64,000 nt of DNA from Flavipsychrobacter sp. (GTDB lineage Bacteria; Bacteroidota; Bacteroidia; Chitinophagales; Chitinophagaceae): the NCBI GenBank assembly GCA_017849575.1, contig JAFIGV010000014.1, positions 62,001 to 126,000 of the forward strand. The letters are read 5' to 3'. Numbering within the stretch: position 1 is the stretch's first letter; every line of letters begins with the position of its first letter. Shown one piece after another: positions 18,209 through 27,154 of this stretch. Both the position numbers and the translations under genes were made by a program. The notes beneath the pieces are model-generated. The model searched no databases. It worked only from the letters and a program-made list of their open reading frames with translations, and was not told where the DNA came from.

Positions 18209-19453
18209 CTAAAGAAACACACCATTCACCAACATCCTATCTACAGGATTGTTGCCAAAATCGTAAGGTATATAAGCCGCCGAAGGAATCTTTTTAGTTA
18301 CGATCAGGTTAGCCTTTTTACCTATGGCAATACTTCCAATCTCCTGACTCATCTCCAAAGCAGCAGCTCCATTAAGCGTCACCGCATTGATGGCTTCTTC
18401 GGGTGTCATTTTCATTTGTGTGCAGGCAATGGAAAGCAATAATGGCACATTTCCTGACGGACAAGACCCGGGATTGTAATCGGTGGCCAGACAAACCGGT
18501 AAATCAGCATCTATTAGTTTCCTTGCCGGTTGGTAGGAGATGCCGAGAAAAAATGCCGCGCCGGGCAAGAGGGTCGGGATCGTTTCACTGTTTTTCAGCG
18601 CATCTATTTCTTCATCGCCGATACATTCCAGGTGGTCTACACTGATGGCTTTATGCTGAATACCCACTTGCACACCTCCCGAACGATGTAGTTGATTCGC
18701 GTGTATTTTGGGTTTCAGTCCGTATTTCCATCCGGCTTCCAGTAACCTCGCTGTTTCGTCTGCGCTGAAAAAACCTTTTTCGCAAAATACATCCATGTAG
18801 TCAGCCAGGCCTTCGTCGGCCACCTGAGGCAGCATTTGTTCGATGATTAATTTTAAGTAGCCATCATGATCCTGCCGGTATTCTGGCGGATAGGCATGTG
18901 CCGCAAGAAAACTGGCCTTGATGGGTATAGAATGATGCTCCTTTAATTTTCGGATTACCCGAAGCATTTTCATTTCACCGTATAGAGAGAGCCCATATCC
19001 GCTTTTGATTTCGATAGCTCCGGTGCCCTGGCACATTACCCTGTGAAGGCGTTCACAGCTCAGGTCATAAAGTTGTTCTTCGGAAATATCGTTGAGTCGG
19101 CGAGCCGAATTCAGAATGCCGCCGCCGCGACGGGCTATCTCTTCATAGCTAAGTCCGTGTATCCGATCTACGAATTCCTGTTCGCGGGATGCTCCAAACA
19201 CCAGATGAGTATGCGAGTCAACCCATGCAGGCAACACCGACCTTCCTTCTGCATCATACACGTTCTCGGCCGGAAAGAAATCCATATCGTCCATTTTACC
19301 AAAGCTGTGGATTTTATGGTCTTCCAGATACAGCCAGGCATGTTCTATTGTATTGAGTACTGCCATCTCGCTGCCCTTGCGCCATTTTTTCTCCTGACCA
19401 CTCTTTTCGATCCCGAACAGCTTTCCGATGTTGGTTATAAGCAAATGATGCAT
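18209..19453 (-). CDS. hutI: imidazolonepropionase
   Basis: A 414-residue amidohydrolase cleaving imidazolone propionate to N-formimino-glutamate in histidine degradation. The metal-binding DSHTHLVFG, KSGYGL substrate segment, AAHAYP and the C-terminal ATDYNPGSCPSGN metal-site loop are all visible. No hutH, hutU or hutG is in the window, so the pathway genes are dispersed. A -7 box lies 17 bases upstream. Confidence 0.94.
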   Translation of the reverse strand: MHHLLITNIGKLFGIEKSGQEKKWRKGSEMAVLNTIEHAWLYLEDHKIHSFGKMDDMDFFPAENVYDAEGRSVLPAWVDSHTHLVFGASREQEFVDRIHGLSYEEIARRGGGILNSARRLNDISEEQLYDLSCERLHRVMCQGTGAIEIKSGYGLSLYGEMKMLRVIRKLKEHHSIPIKASFLAAHAYPPEYRQDHDGYLKLIIEQMLPQVADEGLADYMDVFCEKGFFSADETARLLEAGWKYGLKPKIHANQLHRSGGVQVGIQHKAISVDHLECIGDEEIDALKNSETIPTLLPGAAFFLGISYQPARKLIDADLPVCLATDYNPGSCPSGNVPLLLSIACTQMKMTPEEAINAVTLNGAAALEMSQEIGSIAIGKKANLIVTKKIPSAAYIPYDFGNNPVDRMLVNGVFL

Positions 19454-19469
19454 ACCATGCGTTTGTGAG

Positions 19470-19477
19470 CAAAAGTA
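19470..19477 (-). promoter_or_regulatory. Bacteroidota -7 box for hutI
   Basis: Minus-strand TACTTTTG matches TAnnTTTG; a weak TCTG lies 18 bases upstream in the -33 position. Confidence 0.5.
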
Positions 19478-19516
19478 TCTAATCGCTTTTGTTTTCAGAA
19501 CTGCATTTAGCGGGGC

Positions 19517-19524
19517 TATCTTTG
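19517..19524 (+). promoter_or_regulatory. Bacteroidota -7 box for the UbiA-like gene
   Basis: TATCTTTG fits TAnnTTTG, 8 bases before the ATG at 19532, implying a very short leader. Confidence 0.5.
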
Positions 19525-19531
19525 AGATAAG

Positions 19532-20434
19532 ATGAAGCGATTTGTCCGTCTCATTTTTTTCGGAAATATCTTTTATGGTTTCTGTGCGGTGGCCTTATCT
19601 GCGGAAGCAAGCCTGCAGCAGTTGTTACCGCTCAACGGATGGCTGTTCTATGCGCTTACCTTCCTTGCTACGGTGCTGTATTACAATGTAGCTTACCTTA
19701 CCGAAAAGCCATCATCTTCGCCCAATCCGCGGTCGCGCTGGTATGGCCGAAATCATATTGCCATCAATCGGTTTCACACGGCACTGACGTTACTGTTTGT
19801 TGGTTTGCTCTTAGTTTTCCTGTTTCGATATTGGCAACAACTCCTTTTGTTGACTGTGGCCGAGTGGGTAGTCCTGGCGCTATTTCCGCTTACTGCAGCG
19901 CTTTATTACGGTATCAACCACAAGTCTGTAGGCACCATCAGCCTCCGCGATGTGGGCTGGCTCAAGCCTTTCATCATCGGCTGCTCCTGGGCGGGCCTGG
20001 TCACGGTGTTTCCGGTAATTTACTTCCATATTACCACCCGGTTGCCCTACGACATTTCTTTGCTCAACCTGTTGTTGTTTCTTAAGAACTTTATGTTCAT
20101 CAGTTTGTTGTGCATCCTGTTCGACATTAAGGACTATGCAACAGACTACAATCAGGAGCTGAAGACTTTTGTAGTAAAAATAGGGCTGAGAAAGACCATC
20201 TTCTATGTCATTATTCCGCTGGCTGTGCTGGGTCTGGGGTCTTTTCTCAGCTACGGTGTTACCCATCACTTCAGCTTACCGAAAATATTGCTCAACACGC
20301 TGCCGTTCCTGGCTTTGATAGGGGTTGCTTACTCGCTACAGCGCCGTCGTTCCATCTTTTATTACCTTATCATTATAGATGGACTGATGTTGTTCAAGGC
20401 GCTTTGTGGCATTACGGCCATGCAATTCTTTTAG
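19532..20434 (+). CDS. UbiA-like multi-pass membrane protein
   Basis: A 300-residue integral membrane protein with about eight or nine helices. The second aspartate motif of UbiA prenyltransferases is present as DIKDYATD, but the first is weak: the expected Asp-rich loop reads NVAYLTEK. UbiA enzymes prenylate aromatic acceptors in quinone, heme or pigment synthesis. Here the degenerate first motif leaves activity in doubt, so it may be a divergent prenyltransferase or an inactive relative. Confidence 0.6.
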   Translation: MKRFVRLIFFGNIFYGFCAVALSAEASLQQLLPLNGWLFYALTFLATVLYYNVAYLTEKPSSSPNPRSRWYGRNHIAINRFHTALTLLFVGLLLVFLFRYWQQLLLLTVAEWVVLALFPLTAALYYGINHKSVGTISLRDVGWLKPFIIGCSWAGLVTVFPVIYFHITTRLPYDISLLNLLLFLKNFMFISLLCILFDIKDYATDYNQELKTFVVKIGLRKTIFYVIIPLAVLGLGSFLSYGVTHHFSLPKILLNTLPFLALIGVAYSLQRRRSIFYYLIIIDGLMLFKALCGITAMQFF

Positions 20435-20509
20435 ACCGTTTGTTTTGTCAAAAAGCTTTTACAAAATGGCAACACATCGTTACGTAAATTCAAGGTTCAT
20501 TTAGAAGGT

Positions 20510-20614
20510 ATGGATAAGACAACCTTGATAGCTGCCGCTGCGCCTACCGTGCTCCTTTTGGTCGTTGTTGTATATCTTATTTATACAGCCAGGAAACAAC
20601 GCAGATGGTTCTAA
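20510..20614 (+). CDS. 34-aa single-span membrane miniprotein
   Basis: ATG at 20510 follows AGAAGG at ribosome-site spacing. The 34 residues comprise a short N-terminus, one hydrophobic helix (about 5-25, TLIAAAAPTVLLLVVVVYLI) and a basic tail RKQRRWF, the layout of a small inner-membrane protein with the tail inside. It lies between the UbiA-like gene and rpsT. No family is recognised. Confidence 0.5.
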   Translation: MDKTTLIAAAAPTVLLLVVVVYLIYTARKQRRWF

Positions 20615-20621
20615 AAACTAA

Positions 20622-20642
20622 AACCCCGCCAGTGGCGAGGTT
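20622..20642 (-). terminator. intrinsic terminator of rpsT
   Basis: On the minus strand AACCTCGCC, 3-base loop, GGCGGGGTT (one G-U pair), then a T-rich tail. It also lies just after the stop of the 34-aa ORF on the plus strand. Confidence 0.8.
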
Positions 20643-20667
20643 GTAGGAATATTATTGGCCTGAAAGG

Positions 20668-20922
20668 TTAGGCGAGTGCGTTCACTCTTTTAGCAATTCC
20701 TGATTTCAGGTTGCTGGCTTTGTTCTTGTGGATCACATTGCGCTTAGCCAGTTTATCAATCATAGAAATCACTTTGGGAAAAGACTCCATAGCTGCGGAT
20801 TTTTCCGTAGTAGCGAGCAAAGCACGAATGGCGTTACGTGTGGTTTTACCGTAATAACGATTGCGCTCACGACGCTTCAGGCTTTGACGGATATCTTTTT
20901 TGGTTGCTTTATGGTTTGCCAT
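20668..20922 (-). CDS. rpsT: 30S ribosomal protein S20
   Basis: An 84-residue basic helical protein of the small subunit. [14 protein letters not shown] is the conserved start, so ATG at 20922 is used rather than the in-frame extension upstream. It has a well-formed promoter and its own terminator, hence a monocistronic unit. Confidence 0.96.
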   Translation of the reverse strand: MANHKATKKDIRQSLKRRERNRYYGKTTRNAIRALLATTEKSAAMESFPKVISMIDKLAKRNVIHKNKASNLKSGIAKRVNALA

Positions 20923-20950
20923 TGCTAAACTAATATTTTCTAAAGGACTG

Positions 20951-20982
20951 CAAAGGTAGTAGTAAATTCCATCAAACACAAA
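20951..20982 (-). promoter_or_regulatory. rpsT promoter, full -33/-7
   Basis: Minus-strand TTTG (20979-20982), 20 bases, then TACCTTTG (20951-20958): the best complete Bacteroidota vegetative promoter in the window, 28 bases before the ATG. Confidence 0.75.
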
Positions 20983-21012
20983 ATATTTTTGTGGTTTACA
21001 TCGAAATAATCA

Positions 21013-22107
21013 CTACAGGCTAATCTCAGAATACATCTGACGTGAACGTTTGGTCAGGAACTCCTTGTGCTCAATAAAATTGTCCAGTTTATCCTTTGGA
21101 ATTCGAAGGCTGTAAAACTCTGAGTTGTAATTGGCCATTTCGAAAAGATCGTAGTCAGGGTTCCATTTGTCCAGGAGTCTTCTTTCAATTTTCAGGTCCT
21201 GCGAAATCAGATCGAGATTGAGCGGATCGCTGATGCGTACTATCGCCATGTTTCGCAGTTCTTCATCAGTAAACAGGGGCTTGGCGGGAATTATATCACG
21301 GGCTTCTGCCACTACATCACTTTCCAGACTTTCAAGATCTGGATTTTTGGCCCCGATAAATTTGCTCATGTTCTCAAATATCGAAGCTGTAGCGATAAAT
21401 GCCAGCACGTGTCCCTGGGTTTCTCTCGGCAAATACTTCTTGATATCCCAAAAATTGTTGCTTCCTGTTCTTTCCATAGCCCGCAATACCGGAGTGGGAC
21501 CACTGTTGTAAGCAGCCACTACCAGAAGCCAGTCGTTGAGCTGATCGTAGAGGTAAGATAGATATTTCGCGGCGGCATGGGTGGACTTATAAAGGTCTTT
21601 TCGGTCATCCCGTTTTTTATTGACGGTAAGACCCATCAGCCTTGCGGTGCTGGCCATAAACTGCCAGGGGCCAACGGCGCCAACCGGAGATATGGCCCGA
21701 TTGTTCAGTGCACTTTCTATCACGGCCAGATACTTGAGCTCTTTGGGGATATTGTTTTTCGTCAATACATTGTCTATAAGCGAAAAGTTGGTCTTTCCTC
21801 TTTGTTGTACAACAGAAAGTGTTTTGTTGTGCGCGGCCATGTACTTGTGGGTATAATCCACCACATAGTCATTCATTGCACCGAAGTAAGACTTCTGTCC
21901 CGCGAGTGGCACAGGTTTTTTGCCGTTTACCAAAGCGGGCATGGGCAATACCGAAGGAGCGACAGCAGCAGGCTTTTTGGTTACCAACGTGTCGTTTCGG
22001 ATGATGCGGGTGTTTTTTGCCGCAATGGTAAAATCCTGATACTTCTGAGCGAAGGAACTTATTGAAAGCGACAGGGCGGACAATAATACAATTCCTTTGT
22101 ATTGCAT
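21013..22107 (-). CDS. MltD-type membrane-bound lytic transglycosylase
   Basis: A 364-residue secreted SLT-family enzyme. Signal peptide (about 1-20, ending SSFAQ); the catalytic Glu131 lies in LAVIESALNNRA, followed by GPWQFM and the VAAYNSGP motif of lytic transglycosylases. No LysM repeats are visible, unlike E. coli MltD. It cleaves peptidoglycan glycan strands with 1,6-anhydro product formation. No clear -7 box is seen upstream. Confidence 0.88.
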   Translation of the reverse strand: MQYKGIVLLSALSLSISSFAQKYQDFTIAAKNTRIIRNDTLVTKKPAAVAPSVLPMPALVNGKKPVPLAGQKSYFGAMNDYVVDYTHKYMAAHNKTLSVVQQRGKTNFSLIDNVLTKNNIPKELKYLAVIESALNNRAISPVGAVGPWQFMASTARLMGLTVNKKRDDRKDLYKSTHAAAKYLSYLYDQLNDWLLVVAAYNSGPTPVLRAMERTGSNNFWDIKKYLPRETQGHVLAFIATASIFENMSKFIGAKNPDLESLESDVVAEARDIIPAKPLFTDEELRNMAIVRISDPLNLDLISQDLKIERRLLDKWNPDYDLFEMANYNSEFYSLRIPKDKLDNFIEHKEFLTKRSRQMYSEISL

Positions 22108-22201
22108 GTTTTTCGTTGTTTAAGCGTGAAACCATGCAACCCAAATGGGTGCCTGAATCAATTCACAAAATGAGAAAAAAATGATAAGGTTGCAATAAGC
22201 G

Positions 22202-22423
22202 CTATGCTTTTGTTTCTTTATTATCCTTAATGCCGGCTTCTATTTCATTCTTTATTCCGGTCTTAGCGTCATTGAACTCACGAATACCTTTACCGATGCC
22301 GCGCGCCAACTCAGGAATTTTCTTTCCGCCAAACAAGATGATCACTGCAAGAATGATCCAAAGCCACTCTCCGCCACTGGGCATAGAAAGTAAAAATTGC
22401 GACTTGACTGCTAAAAATGACAT
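22202..22423 (-). CDS. tatA: twin-arginine translocase TatA/TatE subunit
   Basis: A 73-residue protein with one N-terminal transmembrane helix (EWLWIILAVIILF), the FGGKKIPELARGIGK hinge and amphipathic helix, and a charged tail: the TatA layout. It oligomerises to move folded proteins across the inner membrane. tatC is not in the window. Translation may begin at the second Met (MPSGGEW), but the longer start follows a -7 box. Confidence 0.9.
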   Translation of the reverse strand: MSFLAVKSQFLLSMPSGGEWLWIILAVIILFGGKKIPELARGIGKGIREFNDAKTGIKNEIEAGIKDNKETKA

Positions 22424-22452
22424 TATGTATCGTTTAATTTTTTGAAGATTAA

Positions 22453-22460
22453 CAAAGGTA
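22453..22460 (-). promoter_or_regulatory. Bacteroidota -7 box for tatA
   Basis: Minus-strand TACCTTTG, 30 bases upstream of the tatA ATG. The -33 element is not clear. Confidence 0.5.
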
Positions 22461-22530
22461 GCACTTAATATCTATAGCCGGTTCAATCGGGCGGCCTTTG
22501 CGCCAATTTTAACGTATGTGCCCCTGGCTT

Positions 22531-23625
22531 TTAGCCGTTCAGTTGTTCTCTGAGCTGGCGGGTCATTCCACCGGTATAGGTTCTCCATTTTTCTATAACT
22601 TCCTGCATATCTGCCGGTAGTTCGGAGTCAAACTGTATCCACTGCCGGCTGGTGGGGTGGGTGAACCCCAGCTCTTTTGCATGCAGGGCGTGTCGGGGTA
22701 AAATCTTAAAACAATTTTCGACAAACTGTTTGTATTTGGCGAAAACGGTTCCTTTCACGATTCTGTCTCCACCGTATGTGCTGTCATTAAACAGGGGATG
22801 CCCCTTGTGCTTCATGTGTACTCTTATCTGATGGGTGCGCCCCGTCTCAAGCTTTAGCTCGATGAGTGTGACGTAGTTGAAGCGTTCCAATACTTTGAAA
22901 TGCGTTATAGCATGTTTGCCATGGTCGCCATCGGGAAAGACGTCCATTATTTTTCTAAATCGCAAATTCCGGCCTACATGCCCTTCAATGGTACCTTCCT
23001 GTTCTTCAAAGTCTCCCCATACCAGTGCGATATACCGGCGGTGTACGGTGTGTTTTTTAAACTGAGCGGCAAGGTCGCTCATTGCTTTTTCGGACTTGGC
23101 TACCACTACCAGCCCGCTCGTGTCTTTGTCAATACGGTGCACCAGGCCTACACGTGTCAGGTCTTCGGTATTGATGTTTTCTTGCTGCAGATACCACGAT
23201 ATTCCGTTCACCAAGGTGCCGCTGTAATTTCCACAGCCCGGGTGCACTACCATGCCTGCCGCTTTGTTGATCACCAGTACATCGTCATCTTCGTAAGCGA
23301 TATTCAGAGGCAGGGGTTCTGGTACTATTTCCTGCAACTGCATCCGCCGGGTCTCAAACACTACGATCTCGTCGAGCGGCTTTACCTTGTAGTTGGGTTT
23401 CACAGCTTTGTCATTCACTATGATCAGTCCTTCTTCAAGTGCCTGCTGAATTTTATTACGGGTGGCACCCTCCACACAATTCATCAGAAATTTGTCAATG
23501 CGGAGTGGATCCTGCTTTTTACCGAGGGTCATGCGCATACGTTCGGCCAGCGCCGGCGCTTCCTGTTCTTCCTTTTCTTCGTCCGGGTCGTCCCAGTCTT
23601 CTTCCAGTTCGTTAAGATCGAGCAT
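22531..23625 (-). CDS. rluD: RluA/RluD-family 23S rRNA pseudouridine synthase
   Basis: A 364-residue enzyme. An acidic N-terminal extension of about 30 residues (DDPDEEKEEQE) precedes an S4 RNA-binding domain (about 40-105) and the catalytic domain with HRIDKDTSG, where Asp166 is the catalytic residue. It isomerises uridines in large-subunit rRNA; RluD rather than RluA/RluC is inferred from the S4 domain and overall reading. ATG at 23625 is used; the frame upstream offers only a TTG. A TACCTTTG (plus 23629-23636) abuts this ATG. Confidence 0.88.
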   Translation of the reverse strand: MLDLNELEEDWDDPDEEKEEQEAPALAERMRMTLGKKQDPLRIDKFLMNCVEGATRNKIQQALEEGLIIVNDKAVKPNYKVKPLDEIVVFETRRMQLQEIVPEPLPLNIAYEDDDVLVINKAAGMVVHPGCGNYSGTLVNGISWYLQQENINTEDLTRVGLVHRIDKDTSGLVVVAKSEKAMSDLAAQFKKHTVHRRYIALVWGDFEEQEGTIEGHVGRNLRFRKIMDVFPDGDHGKHAITHFKVLERFNYVTLIELKLETGRTHQIRVHMKHKGHPLFNDSTYGGDRIVKGTVFAKYKQFVENCFKILPRHALHAKELGFTHPTSRQWIQFDSELPADMQEVIEKWRTYTGGMTRQLREQLNG

Positions 23626-23710
23626 ATGCAAAGGTAAGTAGCGAAGTCTATGTGGGCGAATGACCCTTGTGACGTGGCATGGTTATGCTGGAAGCTGCTG
23701 AAAATTATTT

Positions 23711-24304
23711 ATGAAGGCGGTTATATTGCTGGCAACGCTCAAAAAAGAAGGCTTTTCACACACAGCGCTGTTGTCGGAGTTTCTGGAAAAGCACCTGAAT
23801 GAACAAGGGGTGCCCTGTGAAACCATTCGTCTGGTTCAGAAGAACATTCCCGCCGGCACTTATACACGCATGGCAGAGGATGATGACTGGCCCTCCATCC
23901 TCAACACGGTGCTGGCCGCTGATATTCTGATCTTTGCGACGCCGGTGTGGTGGAATAATATTTCTTCCGAGATGCAAAAAGTTATTGAGCGGATGGACGA
24001 GCTGCACGATGAGATTTTAGCGGGTAAAGGCTCCCGGCTTGAAGGCAAAGTGGGCGGCGTTATCGTGACCGGGGATTCTGATGGTGCTCAACATGTGATT
24101 GCACAAATCGCCAATTTTTTCAATGCTGTTGGTGTACTGCTTCCGCCTTATGCTACTTTGTCGGTATTACATCCTATGTTGGCCAAAAGCAATGATCCTG
24201 AAAAAGAGGAAGTGTGGCGTATGTTTGAAAAGGATTATTCCGCCACGGCAGACAAAATGGCGAAACAATTGCAACAGTCGGTACGCCGCGAGCAGGATGC
24301 TTAA
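23711..24304 (+). CDS. flavodoxin-fold NAD(P)H-dependent oxidoreductase
   Basis: A 197-residue flavodoxin-like protein. The N-terminus ILLATLKKEGFSHTALL is the FMN-phosphate loop region, and FATPVWWNNISSEMQKVIERM is the conserved flavin-contacting segment. It likely binds FMN and reduces quinones or similar acceptors in the cytoplasm. It overlaps the convergent DUF6134-like gene by four bases. Confidence 0.82.
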   Translation: MKAVILLATLKKEGFSHTALLSEFLEKHLNEQGVPCETIRLVQKNIPAGTYTRMAEDDDWPSILNTVLAADILIFATPVWWNNISSEMQKVIERMDELHDEILAGKGSRLEGKVGGVIVTGDSDGAQHVIAQIANFFNAVGVLLPPYATLSVLHPMLAKSNDPEKEEVWRMFEKDYSATADKMAKQLQQSVRREQDA

Positions 24305-24903
24305 TAAACGCGCTGAATTTCAATGTCCACCAGCGAGCTGTTGATGGCTGCGTGATCCAAAATGCCGGATTTGTACCAATATTGGTTCTGCTTTCGGTTA
24401 CGGCTGTTGGTCAGTACATAATAGCCCTCACCCTGATGCGTCATTTTATTGTCTTGTCCCGACATTTCAGAGTAAACCAGGGTAACGTTGGCTGGCTCCT
24501 TAAAATACAGCATCGTACCGCTGTAGTTAACCTGTCTTTTTAGAAAATGTTCCTGATGATCCAGAAGAATCTGATAGCCGCCCGTTCTGAGCTTTGTGGT
24601 GCAGCTTTGGTGAGGTCTGTCATTGAGGAAGGCTCTCGATACGCTATTTTGTAGAATACCATTCCGAAAGGATGCTTTTGAGGTATAATCCACTTTTTGG
24701 TTGATGATCAGCTTTAGGTTCATGTGGGTTTCAACATCGTATTCTATCTCTTCGCCCGATAGTGTGCGCACGGCGATAACCTCGCCAATAGGCTTGCCCT
24801 CCTTCAGGATTTTATACTTTAATGTCCTTACGGTACTACTTTCCGGAGACAGGAAAGAACTGCACATCAGAGATAAAAGTATCAGTTTGGGCCAATGCAT
24901 CAT
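24301..24903 (-). CDS. secreted DUF6134-like protein
   Basis: A 200-residue protein from MMHWPKLILLSLMCSSF, an N-terminal signal segment, followed by an all-beta domain (GEVIAVRTLSGEEIEYDVETH, FRNGILQNSV, LYFKEPANVTLVYSE) that resembles DUF6134. Function unknown. ATG at 24903 replaces a start 34 codons upstream because the signal peptide begins there. Confidence 0.65.
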   Translation of the reverse strand: MMHWPKLILLSLMCSSFLSPESSTVRTLKYKILKEGKPIGEVIAVRTLSGEEIEYDVETHMNLKLIINQKVDYTSKASFRNGILQNSVSRAFLNDRPHQSCTTKLRTGGYQILLDHQEHFLKRQVNYSGTMLYFKEPANVTLVYSEMSGQDNKMTHQGEGYYVLTNSRNRKQNQYWYKSGILDHAAINSSLVDIEIQRVY

Positions 24904-25044
24904 AGTAGTGAAGGTATTGTTGTAAATATCCGCAATTTGCCGCGACTCAGAAAGCTTATTTTTCCCCGTATTGCAGCATAATTTTTCGCTGGCCGGCCCC
25001 GTCAATTGGTCTGCAGCTTATATGTATTATCTTTCCGCCGCAAA

Positions 25045-25398
25045 ATGCATACGCTTATGTTTCAGTATGTACCACAAGAATTACTTCCGCGCCTGGTAGA
25101 TCTAACGCCCTTTGTGCTGGTGGTGCTCCGGAAAGGACCCCACCATGGTGAAGACAAAGCCATTGAGATTATTCAGGGCGAACATCTACCGTATATCTTC
25201 AAGCTTCGCGACGATGGTTTTATGTTGCTCAGTTTCTCTATAATGGATACAACCGATATCGCGGCCATTTCCATATTTAACACACAGAGCAAGGCTGAGG
25301 TGAAAGACTGGCTCGAAGGAGATCCTGCAGTGCAGCAGGGCATTTTTACCTATGAAATCCTTAGCGGGATGGGTATGAAGGGAGACACGCTTTGTTAA
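25045..25398 (+). CDS. YciI-like (YCII domain) protein
   Basis: A 117-residue small alpha/beta protein. GEHLPYIFKLRDDGFMLLSF, with a conserved His, and DPAVQQGIFTYEIL match the ferredoxin-like YCII fold. YCII proteins are thought to be small enzymes or accessory domains using the His-Asp pair. It ends three bases before the glycosyltransferase gene, so the two are co-transcribed. Confidence 0.65.
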   Translation: MHTLMFQYVPQELLPRLVDLTPFVLVVLRKGPHHGEDKAIEIIQGEHLPYIFKLRDDGFMLLSFSIMDTTDIAAISIFNTQSKAEVKDWLEGDPAVQQGIFTYEILSGMGMKGDTLC

Positions 25399-25401
25399 GA
25401 C

Positions 25402-26490
25402 ATGAAGATCCTCGAACTGAATTTCGAGCGAAGCTGGCGCGGTGGTGAGCGTCAGACTTTGTACAATATTCTTGGGTTTCAGCAGGCAGGTATCCATACA
25501 GAGCTGCTTTGTCGAAAAGGTTTTCCTTTGGAGCGGGCCGCGCGTGATCAAAACGTGGTCACTCATTCCCTTTCCGGCATTTTTCATCTGTCTCTCTGGC
25601 TGATGGTAAATGGACGAAATTTTGACCTCCTTCATGCACAGACCTCACATATCCTTACCTGGTGCATCCTTACCTGGCCATTTCACCGGAGACGAATTAT
25701 CTTTTCAAGGCGAGTTGATTTTGTTCCGCAGGGCTACCTTACAAGGCTCAAGTATCGGGCAGCCTACAGAATTTACGCAGTAAGCAATGCAGTACGAAAG
25801 ATTGTTGCCGATTTTTCGGGCAGGTCGGACATACTTGTGGCCACGGATATTGTGATGCCTCAGTCGCTCGACGAACAGCGTGCCCGTGCATTTTTAGCTG
25901 CGCAGGGTATTGAGCAAGGTACAAGGATCATGGGTACTACAGCGGCGTTGGTTCCGCACAAGGACCCGCTGAATATGGTGGAAGCGATTGCCCGATTAGC
26001 GAAACATCGTAGCGATTTTGTGTTTCTGCATTTTGGTGACGGAGCGTTGTTAGCAGAGGTAAAAGAAGCGATTGAGCGCCACGGATTGTCGCACTGCTAC
26101 AAGCTTGCCGGTTTCGTAGAGCAGGTGACAGATTTCTTTTCCGTTTTTGAGGTATTCGCTATCAGTTCGCAGGAGGAAGGTCTTGGCAGCAGTGTGCTTG
26201 ATGCCTTTCTATACAAGGTTCCCGTGGCCGGCACAGACGCGGGCGGACTGTTGGAGGTGCTTGCAGCGGACAGGGCCTTACAGGTGCCTCGTCGCGATCC
26301 GGAAGCACTGGCTCAGGCCATTGATCGGTTATTGTCACTCAGTCCTGCCGAGCGCCAGGAAATGACCGACAAGGCCTTTGCTTACGTTACCCATTTTCAT
26401 AGCCCTGCATACGTCACGGCGCAGTATCTCAAACCCCTACAAAAAGAACTCAGCGAACTGAATGAGACACCAAAGCAACCACGCAAATGA
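25402..26490 (+). CDS. GT4-family glycosyltransferase
   Basis: A 362-residue GT-B glycosyltransferase. The N-terminal half has the acceptor-domain motif SWRGGERQTLYN; the C-terminal half has the nucleotide-sugar segment LVPHKDPLNMVEAI and the EEGLGSSVLDAF motif holding the EX7E-type glutamates. It likely acts in surface glycan or glycolipid synthesis, but no sugar-pathway neighbours identify the product. It forms a unit with the YciI-like gene. Confidence 0.88.
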   Translation: MKILELNFERSWRGGERQTLYNILGFQQAGIHTELLCRKGFPLERAARDQNVVTHSLSGIFHLSLWLMVNGRNFDLLHAQTSHILTWCILTWPFHRRRIIFSRRVDFVPQGYLTRLKYRAAYRIYAVSNAVRKIVADFSGRSDILVATDIVMPQSLDEQRARAFLAAQGIEQGTRIMGTTAALVPHKDPLNMVEAIARLAKHRSDFVFLHFGDGALLAEVKEAIERHGLSHCYKLAGFVEQVTDFFSVFEVFAISSQEEGLGSSVLDAFLYKVPVAGTDAGGLLEVLAADRALQVPRRDPEALAQAIDRLLSLSPAERQEMTDKAFAYVTHFHSPAYVTAQYLKPLQKELSELNETPKQPRK

Positions 26491-26610
26491 GGTGACCCAT
26501 AGTTTTTTCATCACAGACTGCAACATTTTTGACTTAAAGATGTGAAGAACGATGCTTTTGCTGTATAAGTCAGTCGGGTATTAACATTTTGGTAGAAAAA
26601 GCCCCAGCCT

Positions 26611-27120
26611 ATGTCTGAAATATTTTTGCCCCGATTAGATGCCGCCCGATGGAAAGAACTTTCTGCATCGGGCGACGACGAGGCCTGTTTTGATTTTTTA
26701 GTCACACCGCTAACGGAAGAATTGTATCGTCGGGGTGATTTCGACTTTATGGATGAGCTCTCCGAGGTGCAGCAATTGTTGCTTTCGTACGAATACCTGC
26801 TTAATCAGGTACGCCAGGGTGGTTTTATTCAGTTGCTGGTGAATGGCTATGCAGGCTTGCTACCAGATATGCCGCGCTGGCTGACGCAGATAGGTGCAGA
26901 AGCGATGGGTCAGTTGCTCGATGACGTACTCAAAATGTATGTCTTGAACATAGATCGCTTTCCAACAAATCTGAGCAATGCAGCTTTTGCGGCGCTTTAT
27001 ACAGAACTTACCGGTTTTGAAGCACTCGACCGAAGTTTTGAGCAGCTTCATCCCGAAGCGCTCCATTTGATGTTGGAGTATTCCCACGGACACATCGACG
27101 AAATAGGTACCCTCGGCTAA
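26611..27120 (+). CDS. DMP19/DUF4375-like protein
   Basis: A 169-residue acidic helical protein. The central FDFMDELSEVQQLLLSYEYL and GGFIQLLVNGYAG segments resemble the DMP19 family, one member of which is a DNA-mimic regulator in Neisseria. Here the biological role is unknown. It has no signal peptide. A hairpin with A-rich flanks follows its stop. Confidence 0.6.
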   Translation: MSEIFLPRLDAARWKELSASGDDEACFDFLVTPLTEELYRRGDFDFMDELSEVQQLLLSYEYLLNQVRQGGFIQLLVNGYAGLLPDMPRWLTQIGAEAMGQLLDDVLKMYVLNIDRFPTNLSNAAFAALYTELTGFEALDRSFEQLHPEALHLMLEYSHGHIDEIGTLG

Positions 27121-27127
27121 AAAAAGA

Positions 27128-27154
27128 CATCCGGTAAAAAAAATAAACCGGATG
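27128..27154. terminator. hairpin after the DMP19-like gene
   Basis: An 8-bp stem CATCCGGT/ACCGGATG with an 11-base A-rich loop, eight bases after the stop. The T run is poor on the plus strand, so termination is probable but not certain. A second perfect 7-bp hairpin lies at 27211-27228. Confidence 0.5.
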
